Part shown: piece after piece, positions 7,568 through 15,187 of the stretch
How the letters are laid out: each line of letters opens with the position of its first letter
Position numbering within the stretch: the first letter of the stretch is position 1
Origin: Rhodovastum atsumiense
Lineage (GTDB): Bacteria > Pseudomonadota > Alphaproteobacteria > Acetobacterales > Acetobacteraceae
NCBI GenBank assembly: GCA_026225115.1
Contig: JAMFSE010000118.1
Span: 1 to 41,080, forward strand
DNA length: 41,080 bases
Reading direction: 5' to 3'
Notes under the pieces: model-generated
What the model saw: only the letters and a program-made list of their open reading frames with translations
Database searches by the model: none
What the model was told of the DNA's origin: nothing
Program-made: the position numbers and the translations under genes

Positions 7568-8679
7568 TAATCCGACTTCAGATGTGCGATCAGGCGTTCG
7601 ATGGCGGTGGGTTTGTCGATGTTTTCCAGCGCGGCGTATTCGGCGGCCAGGCGGTCCAGCGCGGATTCGTAGATTTGGCGTTCTGAAAAGCTCTGGTCCG
7701 GCTGGCCGGCGTTGCGGTGCAGGTCGCGGACGACTTCGGCGATGGAGGAGGGGTCGCCGGAGTTGATTTTCGCCTCATATTCCTGCGCCCGGCGCGACCA
7801 CATGGTTCGCTTGATGCGGGCGCGGCCTTTTAAAGTGGCGAGCACTTCATCGAATTGTTTGCGGGAAGCGAGTTTGCGCAAGCCCGCGGTGCGGGCCTTG
7901 TTGGTCGGCACGCGCAGCGTCATGCGGTTTTCATCGAAGGTGATGTGGATCAGCTCCAACTTATGACCGGCGATTTCCTCGGTGGCGATGCGTTCCACCT
8001 TGCCGACGCCATGGGTCGGGTAGACTACGAAGTCGCCATCCACGAAAATCTCCGCTTTCGCCATTGCGCGCGGCGGCGCCATCGGCCGCATCGGGCCGGA
8101 GATCACGCCGGAATGCGATTGCACAGGTGGTACTGGGGCGGCCGGCGCTGTTGCCGTTGGCGCGGCCGCGACCGGCGCCGGGGAGGGTTGTTTTGCCGGC
8201 ACCGGTGCAACGGGTTTGGCCGATGCTTTGGCGGGTTTCGGCGCTTGTACGGCGACCGACGCGGTTACTTCGGCGGGCGCCGCGGCGGCTTTCGGGCTGA
8301 CTTTCGCCGCCGGCTTTACGCTGGGCTCGGCTTTGGTTTCGGTGGGTTTGTCGGCGGCCTTCGTCTTAAGAGCAGATGTCAATTTTTCTACCGTTGCTGG
8401 TTTAGGGGGTGATTTGAGATTGGAAACGGGGACTGGTTTCAGCAGCCCTGCTTTGGCCCGCCCCGTTTTTGCGGGCACGGGTTCAGATACTGGTTTTGCT
8501 GGCGCTAGTTTTGCGGGTACCGGCTTGGAAGCTGCTGGCTTGGAAGCCAGGCTGGCGCGGGGTTTATCCGCTGGTTTGGCGGGTTTAGATGCCCGGTTCG
8601 GCAGAATTTTTGCTTTTCCCGGAGGAACAGCATGTTTTGCCGTGCTCGCGGCGCCTTTTTCAATGTTTTTGCCCACCAT
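7567..8679 (-). CDS. carD: CarD/CdnL-type RNA polymerase-binding regulator with long basic N-terminal tail
   Basis: With the ATG at 8679 the protein has 370 residues. The last ~160 (from about 209) are a CarD_CdnL_TRCF domain: DFVVYPTHGVGKVERI is the RNA-polymerase beta-binding part, and the helical half includes MWSRRAQEYEAKINSGD, the DNA-contacting segment with its tryptophan. CarD proteins stabilise open promoter complexes and are often essential for rRNA transcription. The first ~208 residues are low-complexity Lys/Ala/Pro (e.g. KPAKPADKP), resembling histone-H1/AlgP tails; typical alphaproteobacterial CarD is about 160–200 residues. An upstream ATG at 8733 is possible, but those 18 codons contain rare AGA/AGG. 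Last gene of the helicase–S4–fdxA–carD run. Confidence 0.85.
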   Translation of the reverse strand: MVGKNIEKGAASTAKHAVPPGKAKILPNRASKPAKPADKPRASLASKPAASKPVPAKLAPAKPVSEPVPAKTGRAKAGLLKPVPVSNLKSPPKPATVEKLTSALKTKAADKPTETKAEPSVKPAAKVSPKAAAAPAEVTASVAVQAPKPAKASAKPVAPVPAKQPSPAPVAAAPTATAPAAPVPPVQSHSGVISGPMRPMAPPRAMAKAEIFVDGDFVVYPTHGVGKVERIATEEIAGHKLELIHITFDENRMTLRVPTNKARTAGLRKLASRKQFDEVLATLKGRARIKRTMWSRRAQEYEAKINSGDPSSIAEVVRDLHRNAGQPDQSFSERQIYESALDRLAAEYAALENIDKPTAIERLIAHLKSD

Positions 8680-8834
8680 AACCAGACTCTGCCGCTCCCT
8701 GGAGAGAAAACCTCTTGGAACGGCACGAAGCATTTCGCGGCCGCCTTAAACCAGGGAGTTTTCGCTAAAGAATGGGATTACCATAGCAGAGAAATAGGCT
8801 TTCGTCACGCCGCGCTGTAACGCCGCGGCGCTAC

Positions 8835-9167
8835 TCAGGGCGTACCGGGGTTTGGCGAGAGCATCGCCTCTTTGCCGGGCTTGTCCTTCCACTCATCGGC
8901 ATCATCCGGCGGCGTGCCTTTGCGGGTGATGTTCGGCCAGGATTTGGCCAGATCGCGGTTGCGCTCCACCCAGGCGGTGGCGCGGTCGTCGCTATCCGGC
9001 AAAATCGCTTCCGCCGGGCATTCGGGCTCGCAAACGCCGCAATCGATGCATTCGTCCGGGTGAATGACAAGCATGTTTTCACCCACATAGAAGCAATCGA
9101 CCGGGCAAACCTCGACGCAATCCATGAATTTACATTTGATGCAGTTCTCGGTGACCACATAGGTCAT
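8835..9167 (-). CDS. fdxA: Seven-iron ferredoxin (FdxA type)
   Basis: A 110-residue ferredoxin. Cysteines C9, C17 and C50 fit the [3Fe-4S] cluster and C21, C40, C43 and C46 the [4Fe-4S] cluster; C12 and C25 are the extra cysteines of Azotobacter FdI-type proteins. The ~50 residues after the clusters (from about ILPDSDD) form the C-terminal extension typical of this family. It carries electrons in the cytoplasm; the partner is unknown. AGGAG lies 6 nt before the ATG. It sits between the S4 protein gene (116 nt upstream) and carD (about 155 nt downstream), an order conserved in many alphaproteobacteria. Confidence 0.95.
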   Translation of the reverse strand: MTYVVTENCIKCKFMDCVEVCPVDCFYVGENMLVIHPDECIDCGVCEPECPAEAILPDSDDRATAWVERNRDLAKSWPNITRKGTPPDDADEWKDKPGKEAMLSPNPGTP

Positions 9168-9283
9168 CAGGCACTCCTAATTCCGTCCGGATCACCGGAC
9201 GCCATATTGAATTTCCAGATAGCGGCGGGATATGCGGGACAACGCAGTTTCGCGCAAGGCCATGGCAGTTTTCATGCGATTTC

Positions 9284-9577
9284 TCAGGCGATTTCCTCGT
9301 ATAACCGCCGGGCCTCCGTAGCCGGGCCGCGCCGCGGCGCCAGAGACAACACCTTTGCCACGATCACGCGATGCGCCAGCGCCAGCGTCAGCACATCCCC
9401 CGGGCGCAGTTTGGCATGCGGCTTTTCCGTCGGCTGGCGGTTGATGCGGACCAGGCCGCCGGCGATCAACTCGGCGGCGACTGCCCGGGACTTACAGAAA
9501 CGGGCAAAGAACAGGAATTTGTCCAACCGCTGCCAGGCGCCGTCCTCGCCGGCCTTGTCCGCATCAACCGCCGCCAT
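9284..9577 (-). CDS. S4-domain RNA-binding protein (HslR-like)
   Basis: A 97-residue protein built around one S4 domain: QRLDKFLFFARFCKSRAVA, then LIAGGLVRINRQP and KLRPGDVLTL. The family includes Hsp15/HslR, which recycles stalled 50S subunits carrying nascent chains, but the alphaproteobacterial copies beside the SUV3-like helicase are only annotated generically. The start ATG follows the helicase stop directly (TGAATG), so the two are translationally coupled, which suggests shared work on RNA. Confidence 0.88.
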   Translation of the reverse strand: MAAVDADKAGEDGAWQRLDKFLFFARFCKSRAVAAELIAGGLVRINRQPTEKPHAKLRPGDVLTLALAHRVIVAKVLSLAPRRGPATEARRLYEEIA

Positions 9578-12085
9578 TCAGGAAGCCGCCCGCCTCAAGG
9601 CTGCCAAAGCCGCAAAGGGATTATCCGGCAAGGGGGCCGGCGGGGTTGCCGGTTTGGCCGGCGCCGGCCGTATTGCTTTGCGGCGGGCCAGCATCGGCGG
9701 CGCGGGCGGCCCGTATTTCTCCGGCGCCAGCGTGGCGGCGGGAATGATGCGGAAACCCAGGCGGTTCAGCACCGCGGGCAGATGCTCCGGTTTCAGCGAC
9801 ATGCGCGAGCCGAGGCCGGCGGGCAGCGCTACCGGGTGCTTGCGGATCAGATAGTTCAGCTCCCGCCCCATTTTTTCGGCAATATCCAGCCTCAGCATCA
9901 CCGGCCCGGTTTTCACCCAGCCCATCGCCAACGCCATTTCATCATCCCAACCCAGCGGCGGGGTCACCGATACCCGTCCGGCGGCGGGCAATTCGGGGTT
10001 GCCGGTGTTTTGCCAGAGCGCCCACAGCATGGCCCGGATGCAGGCGGCCTTCGGCTTCATCAGCGCCGGCAGGAAAATCGCGAACTGACCCGCCTCCACC
10101 CCGAGCGGTTTCAAAGCGGCCCGCAGCGACGGGTGAAATTCCTCTCCCGGCAGCACGCCGAGCGCCTCGCCCAGGCGATGCATCAGCCCGCGATACTCCG
10201 GTTTCGGCTCGGCCATCGCCCGGAACAGCGGCGCCAGCCCGGTGTTGATTTCGGCCGCGACATAAGCCGCCAGCCGGACCCGCAGCCGCTCGCGCGCTGC
10301 CCCGTCCAGGAACTCGCTTGGCAGAATTTCGACCGCCGGGCGCAGGCGGCTGGCGCCTTTGCGCAGCCGGGCAATTTCGGCGCCTTCCCAGATGATCCGC
10401 TGGCTGGGCGAGATGCGATAAGCGCTATCCTGCGCCAGTTCGGCGCGCAAAATCCGCCGCGGCATTTCGCTGCCCAGCGCGCGCCTGGCGGCGCGGAGCA
10501 AGAACTTCTTCTCCGGTCCCTGCGCTGCGGGGTCGGGGAAAAAATTGAAGCCTTCGATATGCCCGACCTCATGGCCTTCCACCAGCACCACGCCGCGCGC
10601 CGAGACCGCGGAAAGCAGGACCGAAGCCCCCGGCGTCTCCAGCGCTTCGAGCCTTCGGGTCAGATGCGCGGCACGGCGGTCGACAAAGCGCGCCATCAAT
10701 TTCTCATGCAGCGTGTCGGAGATTTTCTCCTCGATTTCGCGCGCCCGGTTCTGCCAGGGCGTGGCATCGCGCATCCAGTCGGCGCGGGCGGTGATATAGG
10801 CCCAGACCCGGACATCGGCGAGGCGCTGCATCAGCGTGTCGATATCGCCTTCGGTTTTATCGAGCACTTCGAACTCGCCGCCGATCCAGCTGACGGGAAG
10901 CACAGTGTCGCGGCGCAAATGCGTGAAAACCCGTGCGCAGAGTTTTGCATGCTGATCGGTGGCGAGCTTGCGGAAATCCGGGATCTGGCAGGCTTCCCAC
11001 AGCAACCGCGTGGCGCTCCTGCCCTGCGCCAGTTTACGGATATCGGGATCAAGACTTAGGGCCGCCAAGGTTTCCACATCGGTCGCGTCATTGCCCTTCA
11101 CCAGCCCAGGGGCCGGCGCCGATGCGGTCAGGCTTTGGACCAGAAAATCGATGGAGGAAAAATCCAGGCTGGAATTGCGCCAGAACAGTTGCTCCAGCGG
11201 CTCGAAGGCATGCGCCTCCACCGCCTTTATCAGCTCATCCGCCAAGGGCGGGCAGTTGGCAGTGACGCCGAACGTTCCGTCGCGCATGCCGCGGCCGGCG
11301 CGGCCGGCAATCTGCGCCACTTCCGGCGCCATCAGCAGCCGCGGCCGGTGACCGTCGAATTTCGACAGTCCGGCAAAGGCCACATGGTCGACATCCATGT
11401 TGAGGCCCATGCCGATCGCATCGGTCGCGACCAGGAAATCCACTTCCTTATCCTGGTACAGCGCCACCTGGGCGTTGCGGGTGCGCGGCGAGAGCCTTCC
11501 CATCACCACGGCGCAGCCGCCGCGCCGGCGGCGCACGGCCTCGGCGATGGCGTAAACCTCAGCGCCCGAAAACGCGACGATGGCCGAGCGAGGGGGCAGT
11601 TTCGAGAGTTTTACCGGGCCGGCATAGCTCAGCTCAGACAGCCGCGGCCGGGTCTCGATCTCGGCTTCCGGCACCAGCCGTTTCAGCAGCCGGCGGATGG
11701 TCTCGGCGCCCAGGAACATGGTCTCCACCATGCCGCGGGCGTGCAGTAGCCTATCTGTGAAAATATGGCCGCGATCGGGGTCGGCGCAAAGCTGGATCTC
11801 GTCGACCGCGATGAATTCCACCCGCCGGTCCAGCGGCATGGCTTCGACCGTGCAGGAGAAATATTTCGCGTCCGGCGGCACGATTTTCTCTTCGCCGGTG
11901 ATCAGGGCGACGTTTTTGATCCCCTTGCGCAGCACCATGCGGTCGTAATTCTCGCGCGCCAGCAGACGGAGCGGAAAGCCGATAATGCCGGAGGAATGGC
12001 CGAGCAGGCGCTCGATCGCCAAATGAGTCTTGCCGGTGTTGGTGGGGCCGAGCACCGCCTTCACCCGCGGAGAGAATCCGGACAT
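9578..12085 (-). CDS. SUV3-like DEAD/DEAH-type helicase
   Basis: A superfamily-2 RNA/DNA helicase of 835 residues from ATG 12085. Walker A is GPTNTGKT (13–20), the DExH-like box is DEIQ (95–98), and motif VI is QIAGRAGRG. This is the set seen in the mitochondrial RNA helicase SUV3, whose relatives are found in alphaproteobacteria. The C-terminal third is alpha-helical, ending in a Pro/Ala-rich tail after NRLGFRIIPA. An ATG at 12151 would add a 22-residue leader (MALTLALALA...) encoded by 12-nt repeats; neither start has a good ribosome site, and homologues begin near 12085. It heads the S4–fdxA–carD run and is divergent from htpG. Confidence 0.88.
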   Translation of the reverse strand: MSGFSPRVKAVLGPTNTGKTHLAIERLLGHSSGIIGFPLRLLARENYDRMVLRKGIKNVALITGEEKIVPPDAKYFSCTVEAMPLDRRVEFIAVDEIQLCADPDRGHIFTDRLLHARGMVETMFLGAETIRRLLKRLVPEAEIETRPRLSELSYAGPVKLSKLPPRSAIVAFSGAEVYAIAEAVRRRRGGCAVVMGRLSPRTRNAQVALYQDKEVDFLVATDAIGMGLNMDVDHVAFAGLSKFDGHRPRLLMAPEVAQIAGRAGRGMRDGTFGVTANCPPLADELIKAVEAHAFEPLEQLFWRNSSLDFSSIDFLVQSLTASAPAPGLVKGNDATDVETLAALSLDPDIRKLAQGRSATRLLWEACQIPDFRKLATDQHAKLCARVFTHLRRDTVLPVSWIGGEFEVLDKTEGDIDTLMQRLADVRVWAYITARADWMRDATPWQNRAREIEEKISDTLHEKLMARFVDRRAAHLTRRLEALETPGASVLLSAVSARGVVLVEGHEVGHIEGFNFFPDPAAQGPEKKFLLRAARRALGSEMPRRILRAELAQDSAYRISPSQRIIWEGAEIARLRKGASRLRPAVEILPSEFLDGAARERLRVRLAAYVAAEINTGLAPLFRAMAEPKPEYRGLMHRLGEALGVLPGEEFHPSLRAALKPLGVEAGQFAIFLPALMKPKAACIRAMLWALWQNTGNPELPAAGRVSVTPPLGWDDEMALAMGWVKTGPVMLRLDIAEKMGRELNYLIRKHPVALPAGLGSRMSLKPEHLPAVLNRLGFRIIPAATLAPEKYGPPAPPMLARRKAIRPAPAKPATPPAPLPDNPFAALAALRRAAS

Positions 12086-12110
12086 GGGGTAATTGTTGGG
12101 TTGTTCGGAC

Positions 12111-12146
12111 GCTAATGCAAGCGCCAATGCAAGCGCCAATGTAAGC
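12111..12146. repeat. Three 12-nt tandem repeats in the helicase leader
   Basis: Units GCTAATGCAAGC, GCCAATGCAAGC and GCCAATGTAAGC stand head to tail, followed by a partial GCCATT. If translated from 12151 on the minus strand they give a Leu/Ala repeat. They lie between the helicase start and the htpG promoter. Confidence 0.85.
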
Positions 12147-12152
12147 GCCATT

Positions 12153-12180
12153 CTTGAACCGTTCAGGGCGATGCCCTAAC
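12153..12180 (+). promoter_or_regulatory. Heat-shock (RpoH-type) promoter of htpG
   Basis: CTTGAA at 12153–12158 and CCCTAAC at 12174–12180 are separated by 15 nt, close to the alphaproteobacterial RpoH consensus (CTTGAA and CCTAT-like boxes). Transcription would start about 20 nt before the htpG ATG. AGGGC-GAT-GCCCT forms a small palindrome inside. The match is by eye. Confidence 0.55.
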
Positions 12181-12206
12181 TGAGCGGCCGATTGGAGGAA
12201 TTTATT

Positions 12207-14036
12207 ATGAGCGCAACAGAATCCGCTTCACCTGCCGGTGAAGAGACCCGCAATTTCGGCACCGAGGTTGGCCGCCTGCTCGATCTGGTGGTGCATTCGC
12301 TGTATTCCGACCGTGAGATTTTTCTCCGCGAACTGGTCGCCAATGCCGCGGACGCCACCGATAAGCGCCGGTTCCTGGCCCTCTCGGATGGGAGCCTGGC
12401 CTTGCCGGAATCCCCCGCCATTAAAATTTCGCTCGATAAACTCGGCAGCACCATCACCATCGCCGATAGCGGCACCGGCATGAGCAAGGAGGAACTGGCC
12501 GACCACCTGGGCACCATCGCCCGCTCCGGCACCTCCAATTTTACCGCCAGCCTGGCAGAAACCCAGCCGGAGGAGCGCCCAAGCCTGATCGGGCAATTCG
12601 GCGTCGGCTTCTACTCAGCCTTCATGGTCGCAGACGAGGTCGAGGTGATTTCCCGCAAGATCGGTGCGGCAGAGGCCTGGGAATGGAAATCCGCCGGCCG
12701 CGGTGTCTATACGCTGAAGCCGGCGGAGCGCGAAGAAGCGGGGACCACCATCATCCTGCACATCAAGCCGGATGCGGAAGAGTTTCTGGAGCCGCTGCGC
12801 CTGGAGACCGTGATCAAGAAATGGGCGGACCACATCGCCATCCCGATCGAGCTGGAACGCGACGGCAAGTATCAGGCGATCACCGAAGGCACGGCATTGT
12901 GGCGCAAGCCGAAGGCCGACATCAGCACCCAGGATTACGCGGAATTCTACCGCCATCTCGGCCATATGTTTGACGAGCCCTGGGCGACCATCCACTGGCG
13001 CGCCGAAGGCACGCTGGAATTCTCGGCATTGCTGTTCATCCCGTCCTCGAAACCGTTCATGCCGGTGGAGGAAGTGAAGCATTCGAAAGTCCGGCTGCAT
13101 GTGAAGCGGATGTTCATTACCGATGAAGCAAAATTGCTGCCGGACTGGCTGAGCTTTGTCGTCGGCGTGGTGGATACCGAGGATTTGCCGCTCAACGTTT
13201 CCCGCGAAATTCTGCAGAGCACGCCGGTGCTGGATAAAATCCGCAAGGCGCTGCTCAACCGCGTGCTGTCGGAATTGAAAAACCGCGCCAAGGATGTGGA
13301 GGAATTCAAAATTTTTCAGGAAAATTTCGGCGAGACGCTGAAGCACGGAATCTATGAGGATACTGGTCATGCCGCGGAAATCGCCGGCTTGTTCCGGTTT
13401 GAATCAACCAAGGAGGCAGCGACCACCCTCGACGAGTATATCGCGCGCATGCCGGAAGGCCAGGACGCTATTTATTACCTCGCCGGCACCGATGGCGGCA
13501 GCTTGAAGGACTCGCCGCAGTTGGAAGGCTTCGCGGCGAAGGGGTATGAAGTGCTACTGTTCTCCGATCCGATCGACGCCTTCTGGCCGAGCCGGATGGA
13601 TAGTTTCAAGGACAAGAAACTGAAAAGCGCCTCGCAGGCCAGCGATCTGTTTGCCGCCGCCGAGACGAGTGAGGACATCACGGCACTTTGCACCGCGCTG
13701 GGTAAGGTTCTCGCTGGCAAAATCTCCGAGGCCGCGGCTTCAACCCGGCTGACCGGCAGCCCGGCCATGCTGGTCGCCGCCGAGCACGGGCCGGACCTCG
13801 CGATGCAGCGGATGCTGCGCCGCGCCGGCCGCCCGAGTTTTGGCCTGCCGCCGAAACTGGAAATCAACCCCACGCATCCGTTGGTGCTGGCGTTGGCGGC
13901 GCGTGCAAAAGCAGAAGCGGATTTGACGCAGGACGCCGAATTGCTGCTGGATCTGGCGAAACTGCAGGAAGGCGATTTGCCGGATAACCCGGCGGAGTTT
14001 GTCAAAGCCGTGGCGCAAGCTTTGGCGAAGGAATGA
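12207..14036 (+). CDS. htpG: Hsp90-family chaperone HtpG
   Basis: A 609-residue cytoplasmic chaperone. The GHKL ATPase domain shows HSLYSDREIFLRELVANA, IADSGTGM and GQFGVGFYSAFM; the middle domain has LPLNVSREILQ with the catalytic arginine. The length is close to the usual ~620. ATG 12207 has GGAGG 8 nt upstream and is preferred to the open frame's earlier ATG 12192, which would place the ribosome site inside the gene. A heat-shock promoter lies just upstream. Its stop overlaps the rdgB start by ATGA. Confidence 0.97.
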   Translation: MSATESASPAGEETRNFGTEVGRLLDLVVHSLYSDREIFLRELVANAADATDKRRFLALSDGSLALPESPAIKISLDKLGSTITIADSGTGMSKEELADHLGTIARSGTSNFTASLAETQPEERPSLIGQFGVGFYSAFMVADEVEVISRKIGAAEAWEWKSAGRGVYTLKPAEREEAGTTIILHIKPDAEEFLEPLRLETVIKKWADHIAIPIELERDGKYQAITEGTALWRKPKADISTQDYAEFYRHLGHMFDEPWATIHWRAEGTLEFSALLFIPSSKPFMPVEEVKHSKVRLHVKRMFITDEAKLLPDWLSFVVGVVDTEDLPLNVSREILQSTPVLDKIRKALLNRVLSELKNRAKDVEEFKIFQENFGETLKHGIYEDTGHAAEIAGLFRFESTKEAATTLDEYIARMPEGQDAIYYLAGTDGGSLKDSPQLEGFAAKGYEVLLFSDPIDAFWPSRMDSFKDKKLKSASQASDLFAAAETSEDITALCTALGKVLAGKISEAAASTRLTGSPAMLVAAEHGPDLAMQRMLRRAGRPSFGLPPKLEINPTHPLVLALAARAKAEADLTQDAELLLDLAKLQEGDLPDNPAEFVKAVAQALAKE

Positions 14037-14599
14037 AACAGATCCTGATTGCGACTCATAACAAGGGCAAGCTTGCGGAATTTGCTTTAATGCTGGAGCC
14101 GTTCGGCATCGCCGTCCTTTCAGCGGAAGCCTTGGCGCTGCCGGAGCCGGATGAAACCGCTTCGAGCTTCGCCGGCAACGCTCAGCTGAAAGCGATCGCG
14201 GCGGCGAAGGCGTCCGGCATGCCGGCACTGGCCGATGATTCCGGCATATCGATCGCCGCGTTGGATAACGCGCCAGGTATTTTTTCGGCGCGCTACGCCG
14301 CCGGAGATTATCCGGCCGCGTTCGCCCGCATCATCGCGGCGGCGGAACAGAGAAATGATTGGCGGGCGCGCTTTACCTGCGCTTTATGTCTGGCACAGCC
14401 GGATGGCACCACCGCGACCTATATCGGTCATGCGGATGGCTTGATTTCGAAAACCCCAAGCGGCGCAGAGGGATTTGGCTATGATCCGATTTTCATGCCG
14501 CTCGGTTATGACAGAACCTATGCCGAATTGGGCGCCGGGGTAAAGGACAAAATCAGCCATCGCGCCAGGGCGTTTGAGCAGCTGACCGCTAACTTCTAG
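14033..14599 (+). CDS. rdgB: Non-canonical purine NTP pyrophosphatase (RdgB/HAM1)
   Basis: A 188-residue enzyme that hydrolyses dITP, XTP and ITP to monophosphates and pyrophosphate, keeping damaged purines out of DNA. It shows the family motifs ATHNKGKLAEF (residues 7–17), ADDSGISIAALD, FSARYA, GFGYDPIFMP and KDKISHRARA. The ATG overlaps the htpG stop (ATGA), so the gene is translationally coupled to htpG and would share its heat-shock promoter. Confidence 0.96.
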   Translation: MKQILIATHNKGKLAEFALMLEPFGIAVLSAEALALPEPDETASSFAGNAQLKAIAAAKASGMPALADDSGISIAALDNAPGIFSARYAAGDYPAAFARIIAAAEQRNDWRARFTCALCLAQPDGTTATYIGHADGLISKTPSGAEGFGYDPIFMPLGYDRTYAELGAGVKDKISHRARAFEQLTANF

Positions 14600-14694
14600 G
14601 TTAGCGCAGAACCTCGCCTTCCACCCATGCATAGGTTGCGGTCATTTGTTCAGAGCAGGCTTTCTGACCCAGTACCCTGCAAGCGGTGCCCCTT

Positions 14695-14725
14695 TTGATT
14701 TTTTAACGCAACCTGCGTTAGTATA
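14695..14725 (+). promoter_or_regulatory. Candidate promoter with an operator-like palindrome in its spacer
   Basis: TTGATT (14695–14700) and TAGTAT (14719–14724) are 18 nt apart, a reasonable sigma-70 pair. The spacer is nearly filled by the perfect palindrome TAACGCA-ACC-TGCGTTA (14704–14720), a position typical of a repressor operator. It faces the PAS–GAF remnant 30 nt downstream. Found by eye; no regulator is identified. Confidence 0.45.
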
Positions 14726-14754
14726 GGGGTTAGTGGCGGCAGAGGAGTGCGCGC

Positions 14755-15185
14755 ATGCAAGCTACGGGTCGGTGGCTGCAGGAACAAAACGTTGATGCGG
14801 CAAGCCTGCTTGCCCTGGAAAGCGAAAAGAGCTGGCTGCTCGGATTGGCCGAAAGGCTGGGGCACCTTGGCCATTGGTGGGTCAGGCTGCCCGACTATGC
14901 AATCAGGTGGTCCGACGAAGTTTACGAAATCCATGGCGGGATAATGGCTTGGTCACCGGTGCGCTTGGTCTGCGATATTATGCCGGCGCCCCGATTGTGA
15001 GCGAGTCCACGGGACGTCGGTTGGGCGCGTTATGCGTCATCGATAAATCGCCGCGGACGGAAACGAACCTTGCTCAGCGCGCTTTGCTCACCGATCTGGC
15101 GATAATGGCGGCGACGCTGCTGGTGGAAAAGCTGACCTTAGCGCCGGAATCTGTTGAATTGGGCATGGCGCAAAGTCTGCGCTGA
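14755..15185 (+). pseudogene. Remnant of a PAS–GAF sensor protein, broken by deletion/frameshift
   Basis: From ATG 14755, with GAGG upstream, the first frame (81 codons to 15000) ends in PAS-like sequence: GHLGHWWVRLPDYAIRWSDE, then VYEIHGG. The neighbouring frame (open from about 14874 to 15185) then carries the middle and end of a GAF domain: LGLRYYAGAPIVSE and GRRLGALCVIDKSPR. The join lies near 14940, where most of the inter-domain part and the first half of GAF are missing and the frame shifts by one. No kinase, phosphatase or cyclase output domain remains; the GAF frame ends 2 nt before the dsbD stop. A working parent would be a blue-light/redox-type sensor histidine kinase or similar. 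Confidence 0.7.
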
Positions 15186-15187
15186 TT

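Noticed and set aside
9371-11059. 562-codon plus-strand frame through the helicase
   Set aside because: Arg/Gln/Gly-rich shadow of the SUV3-like helicase, whose motifs are intact on the minus strand.
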